Notes: generated by a model not told the origin, from the sequence alone. Numbered from the stretch's first letter, positions 36,170 through 45,209 are shown. The stretch: 64,000 bases of DNA from an uncultured Erysipelotrichaceae bacterium (GCA_902802905.1 CADCNT010000008.1:27356-91355), one strand, 5' to 3'. Program-made: numbers and translations.

Positions 36170-36178
36170 GAGTTAATT

Positions 36179-38236
36179 ATGGGAAAAGTAGAAACAAAAA
36201 ATATTCGTAACGTCGTTGTTTTAGGACACCAAAGCAGTGGTAAAACTTCTTTAGTAGAAGCTTTAGCATTCAAATCTGGTTTAATTCCTGTCAAAGGCGA
36301 AGTCGAAAAGAAAACAACATTATCCGACTATACACCAGCCGAACAAGCTCGTGGTGGTTCCATCCAAACCGCAGTCGTACCTCTAAACTATAAAGGATAT
36401 AAAATTAACTTAGTTGATATTCCAGGAAACGATGACTTCATCTCCGAGGCTATTGGTGTTACTGGTATCGTTAAAGGTGCAGTCTTAGTGATCGACGCTT
36501 CTGTCGGTGTGCAAGTCGGCACTGTCAAACACTGGAAACAACTCCAAAAGAAAGGTGTTCCAACCTTTATCTTCATCAATAAGATGGATAAAGAAGATGT
36601 TGATTTCGATTTATTAATCGAAGACATCAGAGATAAATTAGGCAAGAACGTTATTTCCTTCTGCTATCCATTAGGACACGACAAACAATTTGATGGATTT
36701 GCTAACGCTGTCGACCTTAAAGCTCATATCTTTAATGGTAAAGAATGCGTTGAAGCAGAAATCTATCCTGATAAGAGAGCCAAAGTTTTAGAACTCCACA
36801 ATACAATCGTTGAAGAAGTGGCTAAAACCGATGATGAATTATTAGAAAAATTCTTCGGTGGAGAAGAATTCACTCAAGAAGAAATTCGTAAATCATTAAG
36901 AATTGGCGTCCTTAGCGGTGAACTTGCCCCTGTTATCGTTGGTTGTGCAACCAAAAATATCGGCGTAGAGACACTTTTAGAGATGTTCATTAACTATTTA
37001 CCATCCCCAACCGATTTGAAGCCATTAGAGGCCCATGATGAAGCGGGAAAAGAAAAGGTTGTACCAACAAGTGAGTCTGAACCATTCTCAGCTTATGTCT
37101 TCAAGACAGTTGTCGACCCATATTCAGGCGTTATTAATATTATTAAAGTTTGCTCGGGTGTCTTACACGTAGGCGATGAAGTCTATGTTAATGGCAGCAC
37201 TCAAAGAGTGAGTATGCTCTACTCTATGTGTGGCAAGAAACTCGATAGTATTAACGAATTAGCCGCTGGTGATATTGGTGCTATTACAAGACTAGATAAA
37301 GTATGCTCTGGTAACACATTATCTTCTCCAAAATCCATTACTATCTTTAAACCAGTTAAATATCCAACTGCCGTTATCTTTAAAGCTATTACATTGGCTA
37401 ATAAGAACGACGAAAGCAAATTAGGACCTGCTCTAGCTAAGATGCAATTAGAAGATCCTTGCTTAGAAGTCAAACGTAATAATGAAACTAAACAATTATT
37501 GCTTGGTGGATTAAGTGATTCTCATATCGCATTTGCTATTGATAAATTAAAGACACTTTATAAGATTGATTTATCAACCGAACCAATGAAAGTTGTTTAC
37601 CGTGAATCTATTAAAGGCACCGCTGAAGGTGATGGCCGTTATGTTAAACAATCTGGTGGTAGTGGATTCTATGGTGTTGTTAAGATGAGATTTGAACCAT
37701 CTGAAGAAAATGTCTTTGCTGAAGAAGTATTCGGTGGTGCAGTTCCAAAGAACTACTTCCCAGCTGTTGAAAAAGGATTCTTCGAAGCTTTGCAATCCGG
37801 TTTATTAGCAGGTTTCCCAGTAATCGGTGTTAAAGGCGTTCTTATTGATGGTAAATACCATCCAGTTGATTCTAATGAACAAGCCTTCAAGATGGCGGGT
37901 ATCTTAGCCTTTAAAGACGCATACTTAAAATGCCGTCCAATTATCTTAGAGCCAATCATGAGAGTTAAAGTTGTTATTGAATCTAAATACACTGGTAACG
38001 TCTTATCTGACTTAAATACAAGAAGAGCCAGAATTCAAAACATTGAAGAAAAAGACCATGGTACACAAGAAATTGAAGCTCTCGTACCTGAAGCTGAGAT
38101 TCTTGACTACGTCACTCAACTTAAGTCTATTACTCAAGCTAGTGGCTTCTTCAATAGAGAATTCGTCGATTACGAAGAACTTCCAGAATATTTGAAAGAC
38201 AAAGTAATCGCTGAAAACAAGATTACACAACAATAA
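36179..38236 (+). CDS. EF-G-like translational GTPase (EF-G2 class)
   Basis: This 685-residue protein has the EF-G domain plan: a G domain with GHQSSGKTSL (G1), DYTPAEQARGGSIQ (switch region), DIPGNDDF (G3) and INKMDKED (G4), then domain II from about residue 300 and domains III-V to the end. It is the divergent EF-G2 type rather than housekeeping FusA. RGGSI replaces the usual RGIT, and the catalytic His of DTPGH is Asn. GTP hydrolysis may be slow or differently triggered (inference). It is cotranscribed with the Fic protein; GTAGGAG lies 7 nt before the ATG. A role in translation or ribosome rescue is likely but untested. Confidence 0.85.
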   Translation: MGKVETKNIRNVVVLGHQSSGKTSLVEALAFKSGLIPVKGEVEKKTTLSDYTPAEQARGGSIQTAVVPLNYKGYKINLVDIPGNDDFISEAIGVTGIVKGAVLVIDASVGVQVGTVKHWKQLQKKGVPTFIFINKMDKEDVDFDLLIEDIRDKLGKNVISFCYPLGHDKQFDGFANAVDLKAHIFNGKECVEAEIYPDKRAKVLELHNTIVEEVAKTDDELLEKFFGGEEFTQEEIRKSLRIGVLSGELAPVIVGCATKNIGVETLLEMFINYLPSPTDLKPLEAHDEAGKEKVVPTSESEPFSAYVFKTVVDPYSGVINIIKVCSGVLHVGDEVYVNGSTQRVSMLYSMCGKKLDSINELAAGDIGAITRLDKVCSGNTLSSPKSITIFKPVKYPTAVIFKAITLANKNDESKLGPALAKMQLEDPCLEVKRNNETKQLLLGGLSDSHIAFAIDKLKTLYKIDLSTEPMKVVYRESIKGTAEGDGRYVKQSGGSGFYGVVKMRFEPSEENVFAEEVFGGAVPKNYFPAVEKGFFEALQSGLLAGFPVIGVKGVLIDGKYHPVDSNEQAFKMAGILAFKDAYLKCRPIILEPIMRVKVVIESKYTGNVLSDLNTRRARIQNIEEKDHGTQEIEALVPEAEILDYVTQLKSITQASGFFNREFVDYEELPEYLKDKVIAENKITQQ

Positions 38237-38249
38237 TTACTTTGTAATT

Positions 38250-38284
38250 AAAAACCCCATTTCCATTCGGATTTGGGGTTTTAT
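38250..38284 (+). terminator. Intrinsic terminator, probably bidirectional
   Basis: Stem AAAACCCCA/TGGGGTTTT lies between the EF-G-like gene and the convergent XRE gene. A/T runs on both sides allow use by both. Confidence 0.8.
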
Positions 38285-38292
38285 TATGCTTG

Positions 38293-38898
38293 TTATTTTC
38301 TAGCCTTATACATTAGGATTATGGCAATTTGTACGGGTATACCAATAAAGAATAAGAACCAGTAATTTCCTTTATATAGGAACGTGACATACGCTGCTGC
38401 AAGAATTGTCCATACAAAGCAAGATAAATAAACTGTTACTCTTATTTTTGAATGTAGTGATCTTCCTGAAAAAAACGCAACAATAAGAAAAGAAACAGGC
38501 ACCATCCATAGATAAACTGTCCAGAATCTATTGATATTCATGTCAGCGGTTCCAAGATCAGTAATAAAAGCTACGTGAACAGTTATTGCAATAGCAAACA
38601 ATAATACAATTATCATGGAAAGAGTGATTATTTTACTCTTGGCGTTTGGAACTTTTTTCACAATGGAGTAGAAGTCTTTTTCGCTTGTATGTTCCGTTAA
38701 CATATAGTCCATACTGACTCCATAGAAATCTGCAATTTGCTTCAAAACATCAACCGCAGGAATGACGTCTCCTTGTTCCCAACGAGATACAGTTTTGTCT
38801 GAATAATTGAACTTTTCACCGAATTCCATTTGGGTTAATCCGGTCTTTTTTCTTAGGTAAGTAAGGTTATTACCAATAATTTTTCCTAAATTTTCCAT
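38293..38898 (-). CDS. XRE-family regulator with membrane domain
   Basis: This 201-residue protein has an N-terminal helix-turn-helix of the Cro/XRE type (residues about 6-62: LRKKTGLTQMEFGEKFNYSD, KTVSRWEQGDVIPAVDVL, ADFYGVSMDYML). After a short linker come four predicted membrane helices (about 88-110, 125-142, 150-172, 178-197). Such membrane-tethered XRE proteins are common in Firmicutes as sensors of the envelope. It is divergent from the secreted-protein operon at 39076, which makes that operon a candidate target. No Shine-Dalgarno is visible before its ATG. Confidence 0.85.
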   Translation of the reverse strand: MENLGKIIGNNLTYLRKKTGLTQMEFGEKFNYSDKTVSRWEQGDVIPAVDVLKQIADFYGVSMDYMLTEHTSEKDFYSIVKKVPNAKSKIITLSMIIVLLFAIAITVHVAFITDLGTADMNINRFWTVYLWMVPVSFLIVAFFSGRSLHSKIRVTVYLSCFVWTILAAAYVTFLYKGNYWFLFFIGIPVQIAIILMYKARK

Positions 38899-38904
38899 AT
38901 ATTT

Positions 38905-38932
38905 ATTTTAATCTTCTTAAAATTAATTGCAA
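38905..38932 (-). promoter_or_regulatory. Promoter for the XRE regulator gene
   Basis: On the minus strand: TTGCAA (38927-38932), a 16-nt spacer and TAAAAT (38905-38910), very close to the start codon. Confidence 0.5.
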
Positions 38933-38972
38933 GAATTAAAAACCAATACAGAGACCTATTATTTTGTTTTGA

Positions 38973-39058
38973 ATTCTCATTTTCCGAGAGTGAATTTATT
39001 ATTCTCACATTTTGGCGAGAATCTTTAGAGCACGCACGTATTTACACGTATATATAAT
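38973..39058 (+). promoter_or_regulatory. Two ATTCTC...GAGA dyads and a -10 box upstream of the secreted-protein operon
   Basis: ATTCTC-N10-GAGAAT (39001-39022) and an imperfect copy ATTCTC...GAGAgtGAAT (38973-38995) start 28 nt apart. Both lie upstream of TATAAT (39053-39058), which lacks a recognisable -35 box. That is the layout of operator or activator sites; the adjacent XRE regulator is the obvious candidate binder (inference). Confidence 0.5.
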
Positions 39059-39075
39059 AGTGGCCGGAGTTAGAA

Positions 39076-39990
39076 ATGAACAAGACATTACTTACTTACA
39101 TATTACTAATCGGAATAGCCGGAACTGCAGGTGTTGGCACTGGAGCAATTCTCAAAAGAACCGTTGGACCAATTGATGAGATTTATCCAAAAGGTTTCTC
39201 TCCAGATGAGTACAAGGAAGATATCGATGCACTTTACCAAAGATATCAAGAAAAAGTATCTCAAGGCGCAAACATCTTCAATTCGTTCAAGAATTCAGAA
39301 CTAGTTAACATCGCTTTAGAAAAATATAGACGATGTGAAAATTGCTATTCGGTAACTATTGGAGATTGCTTCACTTCCGCGGGTGTTAATCAAACCATTC
39401 GAAACTCTCAAGTGAAAAATGGAAATGAATACTTCGAGGAAGCGCTCTCATATTCCAAGATAGTCTCTGTTGGAAATCGAATTCGACAAACTGGTAAAGA
39501 TGGCAACGTTCTTCTTTATACCGGATCTGTGAGCGGGCCTGAATCAGTTACGTATACAGATACATATAAGGAATACGGACACGACGAGTATCGTAACTAT
39601 CTAGGTAAGACATTGGATGAAATGTTCATCTATATAATCTCCGAAAAGACTGTTCTAAGTAGCAAAAAAACTACTCAAGAAAATGGTGATGTGATTATTG
39701 AACTTAGCCTCGACCCAAATATCTCCACTTATTATTACAAATATCAAATGAAGAATATTTCGGGACTTAGCAATCTTCCTCCATTTGAATCTGTTAATCA
39801 AAAATATACATTCTCGTCAGATTTAGTTCTTACGCATGCATATATTGATGAAACATTCACAGCCACAAAGGCCGGAATTCCTGTTCCTGCTAAATCAAAC
39901 AACAAATTAAATAATTATTATTACGCAGACGCGTACCTGAAAATCCCTGAGATCAATGAAAAATTTGATTACTCAATTGTAAAGGAGTAG
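39076..39990 (+). CDS. Secreted/lipid-facing protein of unknown function
   Basis: This 304-residue protein has an N-terminal membrane/signal segment (TLLTYILLIGIAGTAGVGTGAI) without a lipobox Cys. Next is a helical region with a CENCYS motif (about residues 86-91) and then a beta-rich half (YYYKYQMKN, KYTFSSDLVLTHAYIDETF). The beta-rich half is reminiscent of the LolA/LppX-like half-barrel in which strands report ligand-holding function, but similarity is too weak to name. CGGAG precedes the ATG. It is the first gene of a two-gene operon, with the 1198-residue protein 6 nt downstream. Confidence 0.55.
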   Translation: MNKTLLTYILLIGIAGTAGVGTGAILKRTVGPIDEIYPKGFSPDEYKEDIDALYQRYQEKVSQGANIFNSFKNSELVNIALEKYRRCENCYSVTIGDCFTSAGVNQTIRNSQVKNGNEYFEEALSYSKIVSVGNRIRQTGKDGNVLLYTGSVSGPESVTYTDTYKEYGHDEYRNYLGKTLDEMFIYIISEKTVLSSKKTTQENGDVIIELSLDPNISTYYYKYQMKNISGLSNLPPFESVNQKYTFSSDLVLTHAYIDETFTATKAGIPVPAKSNNKLNNYYYADAYLKIPEINEKFDYSIVKE

Positions 39991-39996
39991 AACGAC

Positions 39997-42900
39997 ATGA
40001 AAGAAAAGACAAAAAAGTTTTGGAAAACTAGTGCAAAGGTTGCTGTTACCTCACTAACATTCCTTGGTACCTTAGTAGGTACTTACTTCTTAGTTCCTAA
40101 CAGAACTAGATATGTAAAAATTGAAACAGTAGAACCATCACAAACGGCGTTTGAGAAATTCGTTGCTCAATTCACTCGTGACGTAGGTCTTGAGGGCGAA
40201 CAAGAAGGTGCAATTAATTACCTTCACGCTGAATTCGACAATTTTAGAGTCGATTATAAGATGTCTGAAGAAGCTAGAAGCAATTCTTTAACTGTTGAAG
40301 GTGGATTAGACTTCAGAATGACAGACCTTTCTTTACAAGGTGTTGAATTCAATCTCGACGCTAACATTGACTACAACGGTCGTGAATTGCCACTAACAGT
40401 GGGCCATTTTGCAGACACTGTATATTTCAAAATCAGAGATTTGAAATTAAAATACTCACAAAATGGTGAATTTGGCTTAAAGGATGAAGAATTGATTGAT
40501 TTAATTCTCAACGATCCAGATTTTGGCCTAAGCGAACAAGGTGCTACCGCTGAATCACTTTATGATCAACCAATCACCTATCTCACACAATACATCTTAT
40601 ATTTCAAAGAATATGCTGGTATTGATTTCAACAACATGTTTGAAGGTGTTGGCGCGACAGTCACCACCAAATTAAGCGCTTTAACAAGTAAATTGCTTGG
40701 TGGTTTATCTTTAGATGGCATGTCTAACTTAACCACAAGTGAAGTTCAAAGCAAAGCTTCTAATGACTGGATTTTTACAATTACAGTCAGTGAAGACATC
40801 GTCATCACCATCATTTCTGATGAAAATTACAAATTAAAGAGAGTGGATTTAGGTACCATCAAAGCTGGCAACGCTACCATCAGTGGTGCTATCAACTTTG
40901 ACTTTAGACCTTACGACCAATTCGTCTTACCATGTAATGATGAATATGTTGAAGTGTTCAACTATTCTGGTATGCTTAAGAGATTTGCTTCATTAATAAA
41001 TGAAGACAATCAAAAACTTGGCTTAGAATTTACCGCCGATTTAGACGAAGTCAGAACAAATAGCAGAACTGATATCGCTAAAATTCAAGGTTCTTTAAAT
41101 GTCGACTTTGATGCTTTAATCGATTTAGACCAATATGCTTATGGTGCAGAACCACAACCTGCAAATAATGAACCAGAACAAAATAACGAAAACGAAGAAG
41201 AGGGCAACGTTATTCTTGATACCCTTGAAAAAGTCGGCTTCAACTTCCAATTAAAGTTAATTGGTCAAAATGATGTTGAATACGCTAACCTTGACATCGC
41301 ATTTATCGATGGTGAAGGCTATGTCAGATTCAACGAACAAGAAGACACTAATGGATTAAAATCCAGCGTCATGAAAATTAAGATTGATACCGAAACCATG
41401 AACTGGTTAGTCACCAAATTACCAGAAGTTCTTTCTAATTTGAGCGGTGATGAATCCAACAACACTTTAGAAACATTAACAAGCTTCTTATCTGAAGATG
41501 TGGCTAATGCTATTAAGGATTATGATTTCTCTTTCATCTTGGATATGATTACCACCTTAAGCAATGATGATAATGGCGTGCAACTAAGCATCGATTTATC
41601 CTCATTAGGTATTGGTGATAATGCTAATGTTAATTTATTAATTAATAACAACACCAATGTTCCATTCTTAGACTTAGATGTTAATGATTTGGCTTTTGGT
41701 GATTTCGAATTAGATTTAGACCTTAACAGTGCAGCCTTCAGCGCTCCTGAATTAGGTTTATTAAATGATTATGAATCTATTAAATTCTTACCAGATGTCA
41801 TCGAACAAGTTGCTAACTTAGTTGATGAACAAAAGACTGGTTTTGAAATCTCTGGTTCTGTTTTGGATGACGAAGGTTTAGGTATTGTCATTGAAGAAGG
41901 TCAAGGTGTTGGTCAATTCGACAATGGTGAAAACGTCAAAGCTGGCTATGGCACCATGGTCATTAAACAATACAAATACTACGCTAACCAAGTTTGGGCT
42001 AAACACGAACTTGCTGTCAGTGTTTCTAACTTAGCAGAAAACATTACTGAAGATGCTAATGGTAAAAAGAACAATCAAAACGAAGCTTTATTTATCTATG
42101 GTGTTCCAGGTAATGACTCCAAAAACATCAAAGGCAAAATGCACTTACAATCCTTTGTCGATGTAATCGACATTGTTAAGACATTCATTGATGGCACCGA
42201 AGAAAATAATCACGAAGATGCCGCCAAGGATGATCCGAAATATACCAAATTCTTAGCACCTATCACCAAACTCCTTGGTATGAATGAATTAGGAAATATT
42301 CTCTCTAGCAAAGACTATATGAAACTCGCTAGTAATGAATTCCTAAAATCTGTTAAACAATTTAATAACGGTCACGGCATTGAAATCATTGTCGGTGGTG
42401 GCATGATTGGTTTAGGCTCTGATTTAAAACTTAGAATCAACTTCAAAGGTGACAACACCTCTGATGACCAAAGCATTGAATCCATCGAATTAGTGGACTT
42501 AACCATTGGAGAAGATAAAGTTAAACATATCAACTTCAAATTAGCGTTAAGACCATACGATAACAACATGCAAAATGTTGTCAATCCAAATGACACATAC
42601 ATGAACTTAGATGGTATTACCACCTTATTAGAATTAGGTATCAATACCACAAAAGCAAACTTCTATCACTTGAGTGCTGACGCTTTAATCAAATCTGATT
42701 ACAAGACTATCAACATCCCATTAACTGATATTAACTTCTACATTTATGTAGATGGTACTCACGTCAAAGTGTACGGCAAGATTGGCAGTGTCCCACTTTT
42801 ATCCTTAATTGGTATTGGCTTCTCCACAGACTATAAGATCACAACCCATGATTTATCTATGTCTAGTGAACTCACATTTGAAACTTATGACGATGATGAT

Positions 42901-43593
42901 CCTGCTAGACCAGATGGTGATGAAGTTGGTGGATATTTCAACATCAAACGTACAGTTGTCGAATACGACAAAGGTATCTCAATCGGTAGCTGGGTTATTT
43001 CTAAGCCAGAAACCAAATACACAACTCACCAATATCGCTGCACCAGCAAGAACTTCATGGATAATATCCTTGAATACTTAGCTTGCGACTTAATCGGTCT
43101 CAAACACAGCATCGTATTCAGCGAACTCATTGATTTAGATAGCATTGGCGGAGACGCAGACACTACACCAAAAGAAGATGGTTACTTCGCTAACGCCTTT
43201 ACCAGCAAGACAGAAGGATTCAAACACACAGTCACTGGTAGTGGTATGAGCACAGTCAACACCTTCAACCTTGGTTTGAACTTAGATGTCTTAACTGGCA
43301 TTAGTGCTCTTAAAGAAGCTAATGTCACCATCAAGAGTATGAGAGTTCCTTACGGAGCAACATCTGTTGATGTTCTCTCTAGCTTAAGCGCTAACGTCAA
43401 CTTGAAATTTATCGTTTCTATCAACGCCACAATTAACGCCAGCGTTGAAGAAGTACAATTCGCCTACGTTGATGCATTAAGCAGTTGGAATGCCAAAGCT
43501 AATGCTGCATTCGTGGAAATCACAACCGCTAATATCAATGGTCAATTCAACGATCCAAGCAATCCATACGACAAAACTTGGACTGTTAAATAA
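39997..43593 (+). CDS. Giant exported beta-rich protein of unknown function
   Basis: This 1198-residue protein has one N-terminal membrane/signal helix (KVAVTSLTFLGTLVGTYFLV) and a very long extracellular chain. The chain has alternating Asp/Asn/Leu-rich strands such as GLDFRMTDLSLQGVEFNLD, HFADTVYFKIRDLKLKY, GEGYVRFNEQ and YIYVDGTHVKVYGKI. The recurring pattern (amphipathic strand, xVYFKIxD strand, small helix) suggests several tandem half-barrel (LppX/LolA-like) modules, but I cannot confirm the family. No enzyme motif, no C-terminal anchor. AAAGGAG lies 9 nt upstream of the ATG. It is cotranscribed with the smaller, similarly beta-rich protein before it, and they may form a complex. Confidence 0.6.
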   Translation: MKEKTKKFWKTSAKVAVTSLTFLGTLVGTYFLVPNRTRYVKIETVEPSQTAFEKFVAQFTRDVGLEGEQEGAINYLHAEFDNFRVDYKMSEEARSNSLTVEGGLDFRMTDLSLQGVEFNLDANIDYNGRELPLTVGHFADTVYFKIRDLKLKYSQNGEFGLKDEELIDLILNDPDFGLSEQGATAESLYDQPITYLTQYILYFKEYAGIDFNNMFEGVGATVTTKLSALTSKLLGGLSLDGMSNLTTSEVQSKASNDWIFTITVSEDIVITIISDENYKLKRVDLGTIKAGNATISGAINFDFRPYDQFVLPCNDEYVEVFNYSGMLKRFASLINEDNQKLGLEFTADLDEVRTNSRTDIAKIQGSLNVDFDALIDLDQYAYGAEPQPANNEPEQNNENEEEGNVILDTLEKVGFNFQLKLIGQNDVEYANLDIAFIDGEGYVRFNEQEDTNGLKSSVMKIKIDTETMNWLVTKLPEVLSNLSGDESNNTLETLTSFLSEDVANAIKDYDFSFILDMITTLSNDDNGVQLSIDLSSLGIGDNANVNLLINNNTNVPFLDLDVNDLAFGDFELDLDLNSAAFSAPELGLLNDYESIKFLPDVIEQVANLVDEQKTGFEISGSVLDDEGLGIVIEEGQGVGQFDNGENVKAGYGTMVIKQYKYYANQVWAKHELAVSVSNLAENITEDANGKKNNQNEALFIYGVPGNDSKNIKGKMHLQSFVDVIDIVKTFIDGTEENNHEDAAKDDPKYTKFLAPITKLLGMNELGNILSSKDYMKLASNEFLKSVKQFNNGHGIEIIVGGGMIGLGSDLKLRINFKGDNTSDDQSIESIELVDLTIGEDKVKHINFKLALRPYDNNMQNVVNPNDTYMNLDGITTLLELGINTTKANFYHLSADALIKSDYKTINIPLTDINFYIYVDGTHVKVYGKIGSVPLLSLIGIGFSTDYKITTHDLSMSSELTFETYDDDDPARPDGDEVGGYFNIKRTVVEYDKGISIGSWVISKPETKYTTHQYRCTSKNFMDNILEYLACDLIGLKHSIVFSELIDLDSIGGDADTTPKEDGYFANAFTSKTEGFKHTVTGSGMSTVNTFNLGLNLDVLTGISALKEANVTIKSMRVPYGATSVDVLSSLSANVNLKFIVSINATINASVEEVQFAYVDALSSWNAKANAAFVEITTANINGQFNDPSNPYDKTWTVK

Positions 43594-43607
43594 AATTTAA
43601 AAAAAAC

Positions 43608-43644
43608 AAAAACCCTAATATCGACTCGTCCTATTAGGGTTTTG
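43608..43644 (+). terminator. Intrinsic terminator after the giant secreted protein
   Basis: Stem AAACCCTAATA/TATTAGGGTTTT with an 11-nt loop. It ends only 8 nt before the next start codon, so the following gene depends on read-through or on a promoter I cannot see. Confidence 0.8.
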
Positions 43645-43651
43645 TCTATTT

Positions 43652-44317
43652 ATGAAAAAGAATATCTATCTATTTATTGTTTCTTTCTTCCTATTAGCGT
43701 TCATCGTCTTTACAGTGATTGTAAAAACAGTGGATGTCGCTTTTATAGTGACTAATGGAACGTATATCGGATTATCCCACTTTAATTATGATGTGGGTAA
43801 TTGGGTTATTTCCCTAGGAAAGATGAAGGACATGAAAGTAATTAGCGATATTCTTTTATACCTCATTTTGGGCTATAGTGTTATTTTCTTTGCTATTGGA
43901 ATTATTCAATGGATAAAAGGAAAAACATTAAAAGCAGTGGATAAGACAATCTATTTACTGGGGGCCTGTTATGTTTTAGTGGGTCTTCTATATTTAGTTT
44001 TTGAACTAGTTAAAGTTAACTTCTCACCTATTAGTGATAACGGCTTAAAAGCCTCTTATCCTTCAACTCATGTCTTTGTGGGTTCCTCTTTAGTGCTTAT
44101 TAACAGTTTTGCTGCGATAAAAATGCTCAAAATAGAGGCAAAGCTATTTAGGGTGATAATTTATACTTCCTCACTTGTTATCTGCGTTCTACTCGCCTTT
44201 ACGCGTTTGTTATCGCTTAAGCATTGGTGTACAGACATCGTTGCTTCGTTCTTATTGATACCTGTAGTTTATTTCTTATATCTACATTTCTATAACTATT
44301 TGCATCAAGAAGCATGA
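43652..44317 (+). CDS. PAP2-superfamily membrane phosphatase
   Basis: This 221-residue protein has about six membrane helices and the PAP2 (type 2 phosphatidate phosphatase) motifs. SYPSTHVFVG (near residue 139, PSGH-like) and TRLLSLKHWCTDIVAS (near 184, with the catalytic His and Asp) are present. The first KxxxxxxRP motif is poorly conserved. It probably dephosphorylates a lipid phosphate such as undecaprenyl pyrophosphate or phosphatidate at the outer face of the membrane. No Shine-Dalgarno is visible: the preceding terminator's T-run and TCTATTT abut the ATG. Confidence 0.8.
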   Translation: MKKNIYLFIVSFFLLAFIVFTVIVKTVDVAFIVTNGTYIGLSHFNYDVGNWVISLGKMKDMKVISDILLYLILGYSVIFFAIGIIQWIKGKTLKAVDKTIYLLGACYVLVGLLYLVFELVKVNFSPISDNGLKASYPSTHVFVGSSLVLINSFAAIKMLKIEAKLFRVIIYTSSLVICVLLAFTRLLSLKHWCTDIVASFLLIPVVYFLYLHFYNYLHQEA

Positions 44318-44340
44318 AAAAAGGGAACCATATGGTTCCC
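44315..44340 (-). terminator. Intrinsic terminator for the leftward Hc1-like gene
   Basis: The perfect palindrome GGGAACCATATGGTTCCC (44323-44340) is followed on the minus strand by TTTTTT. Confidence 0.8.
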
Positions 44341-44360
44341 ATTAGAAATAGTACGATAGA

Positions 44361-44531
44361 TTATTTCTTTTCTTCGAGAATTTCGGCTCTACGAACTTTT
44401 GCTAATTTTGCGAGTTCCATAAGAGCTTTTCTTGCTCTACCAGCAGCGGCTTTGTTACCTTTTTCGACGAATTTTTGGTTTTCTTCCATGAAAGCTTCAA
44501 ATGCAGCCTTTAATTGTTCAACTGTTGACAT
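44361..44531 (-). CDS. Histone H1-like (Hc1 family) small DNA-binding protein
   Basis: This 56-residue protein is read leftward. It begins MSTVEQLKAAFEAFMEENQ and continues with KGNKAAAGRARKALMELAKL and ends KVRRAEILEEKK. The GNKAA.RARKAL.EL.KL.K..R pattern is the signature of the short Hc1-like histone H1 homologues of Bacteroidetes and Chlamydiae: a helical, Lys/Ala/Arg-rich protein thought to bind DNA. The start ATG (44529-44531) has a weak AGGTAGAAGATAG stretch upstream. An adjacent hairpin CTACC/GGTAG occupies the leader. A clean terminator follows. A longer open frame on the opposite strand is a shadow. Confidence 0.75.
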   Translation of the reverse strand: MSTVEQLKAAFEAFMEENQKFVEKGNKAAAGRARKALMELAKLAKVRRAEILEEKK

Positions 44532-44688
44532 TATATCTATCTTCTACCTGTTTATGGGTAGATCCTTTCTAACAATAACTTTAATATAAACCGAGGATAT
44601 TTCAAAACATTTTTCGATAAACAAAACGAAAAACAAAGTTATATTTTATGCATTTTGGTGTATTCTATACCTACTATTAGGAGAAAAA

Positions 44689-45204
44689 ATGAAAGAACTA
44701 GATGCAAAAATTCAAAAAGAATTAGAGGAGATTTATCAACAATTTTTCTTTAATCCTCTCATTCAAAAAATGAAAGAGATTCCGATGCATCGTGGATCAA
44801 ATTGTTTTATTCACTCCTTTAAAGTCGCTAAATTTGCGATGAGAAAAGCTATTAAAAGGAAGAATTATCATCTAAAAGCGATTTTAATCGCTAGTATCCT
44901 TCATGACTATTATCTTTATGATTGGAGAAGCGATCGTTCTAAAAAGAAAAAACATGGAAGAAGACATCCATTTATTGCGGAGGCTAATGCTAGAAGAGAC
45001 TTCCATATCGATAGTGAAGTCAGTGATATTATAAAATCTCATATGTGGCCTCTTACCATTAAAAGCTTTCCAAAAACAAAAGAAGCTAAACTCGTCAATC
45101 ACGCTGATAATGTGATTGCCACTAGAGAATTTGCAACTTCGAAAGCATTCAAGAAAAAAAGAGAACAAAGATACTTGAAATTCATTGAAAAACTATTCGA
45201 CTAA
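44689..45204 (+). CDS. HD-domain phosphohydrolase
   Basis: This 171-residue cytoplasmic protein has the HD signature. CFIHSFKVAKFAM gives the first His, ASILHDYYLYDW the His-Asp pair (residues about 72-73), then HPFIAEANARRDF and the late VNHADNVIATRE Asp. Metal-dependent phosphohydrolase activity is expected; the substrate is unknown. TAGGAG lies 6 nt before the ATG. It is monocistronic, closed by a terminator shared with plsX. Confidence 0.8.
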   Translation: MKELDAKIQKELEEIYQQFFFNPLIQKMKEIPMHRGSNCFIHSFKVAKFAMRKAIKRKNYHLKAILIASILHDYYLYDWRSDRSKKKKHGRRHPFIAEANARRDFHIDSEVSDIIKSHMWPLTIKSFPKTKEAKLVNHADNVIATREFATSKAFKKKREQRYLKFIEKLFD

Positions 45205-45209
45205 AAAAA

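Noticed and set aside
36179..38236. Housekeeping elongation factor FusA or a tetracycline-resistance Tet(M)-type protein
   Set aside because: The G1 sequence GHQSSGKTSL, RGGSI in place of RGIT, and DIPGN in place of DTPGH fit the EF-G2-like class better; it is not beside rpsL/rpsG/tuf.
44314..44589. A 91-codon frame on the plus strand after the PAP2 gene
   Set aside because: It lies opposite the well-supported Hc1-like gene, crosses its terminator palindrome and has no Shine-Dalgarno; it is a shadow.
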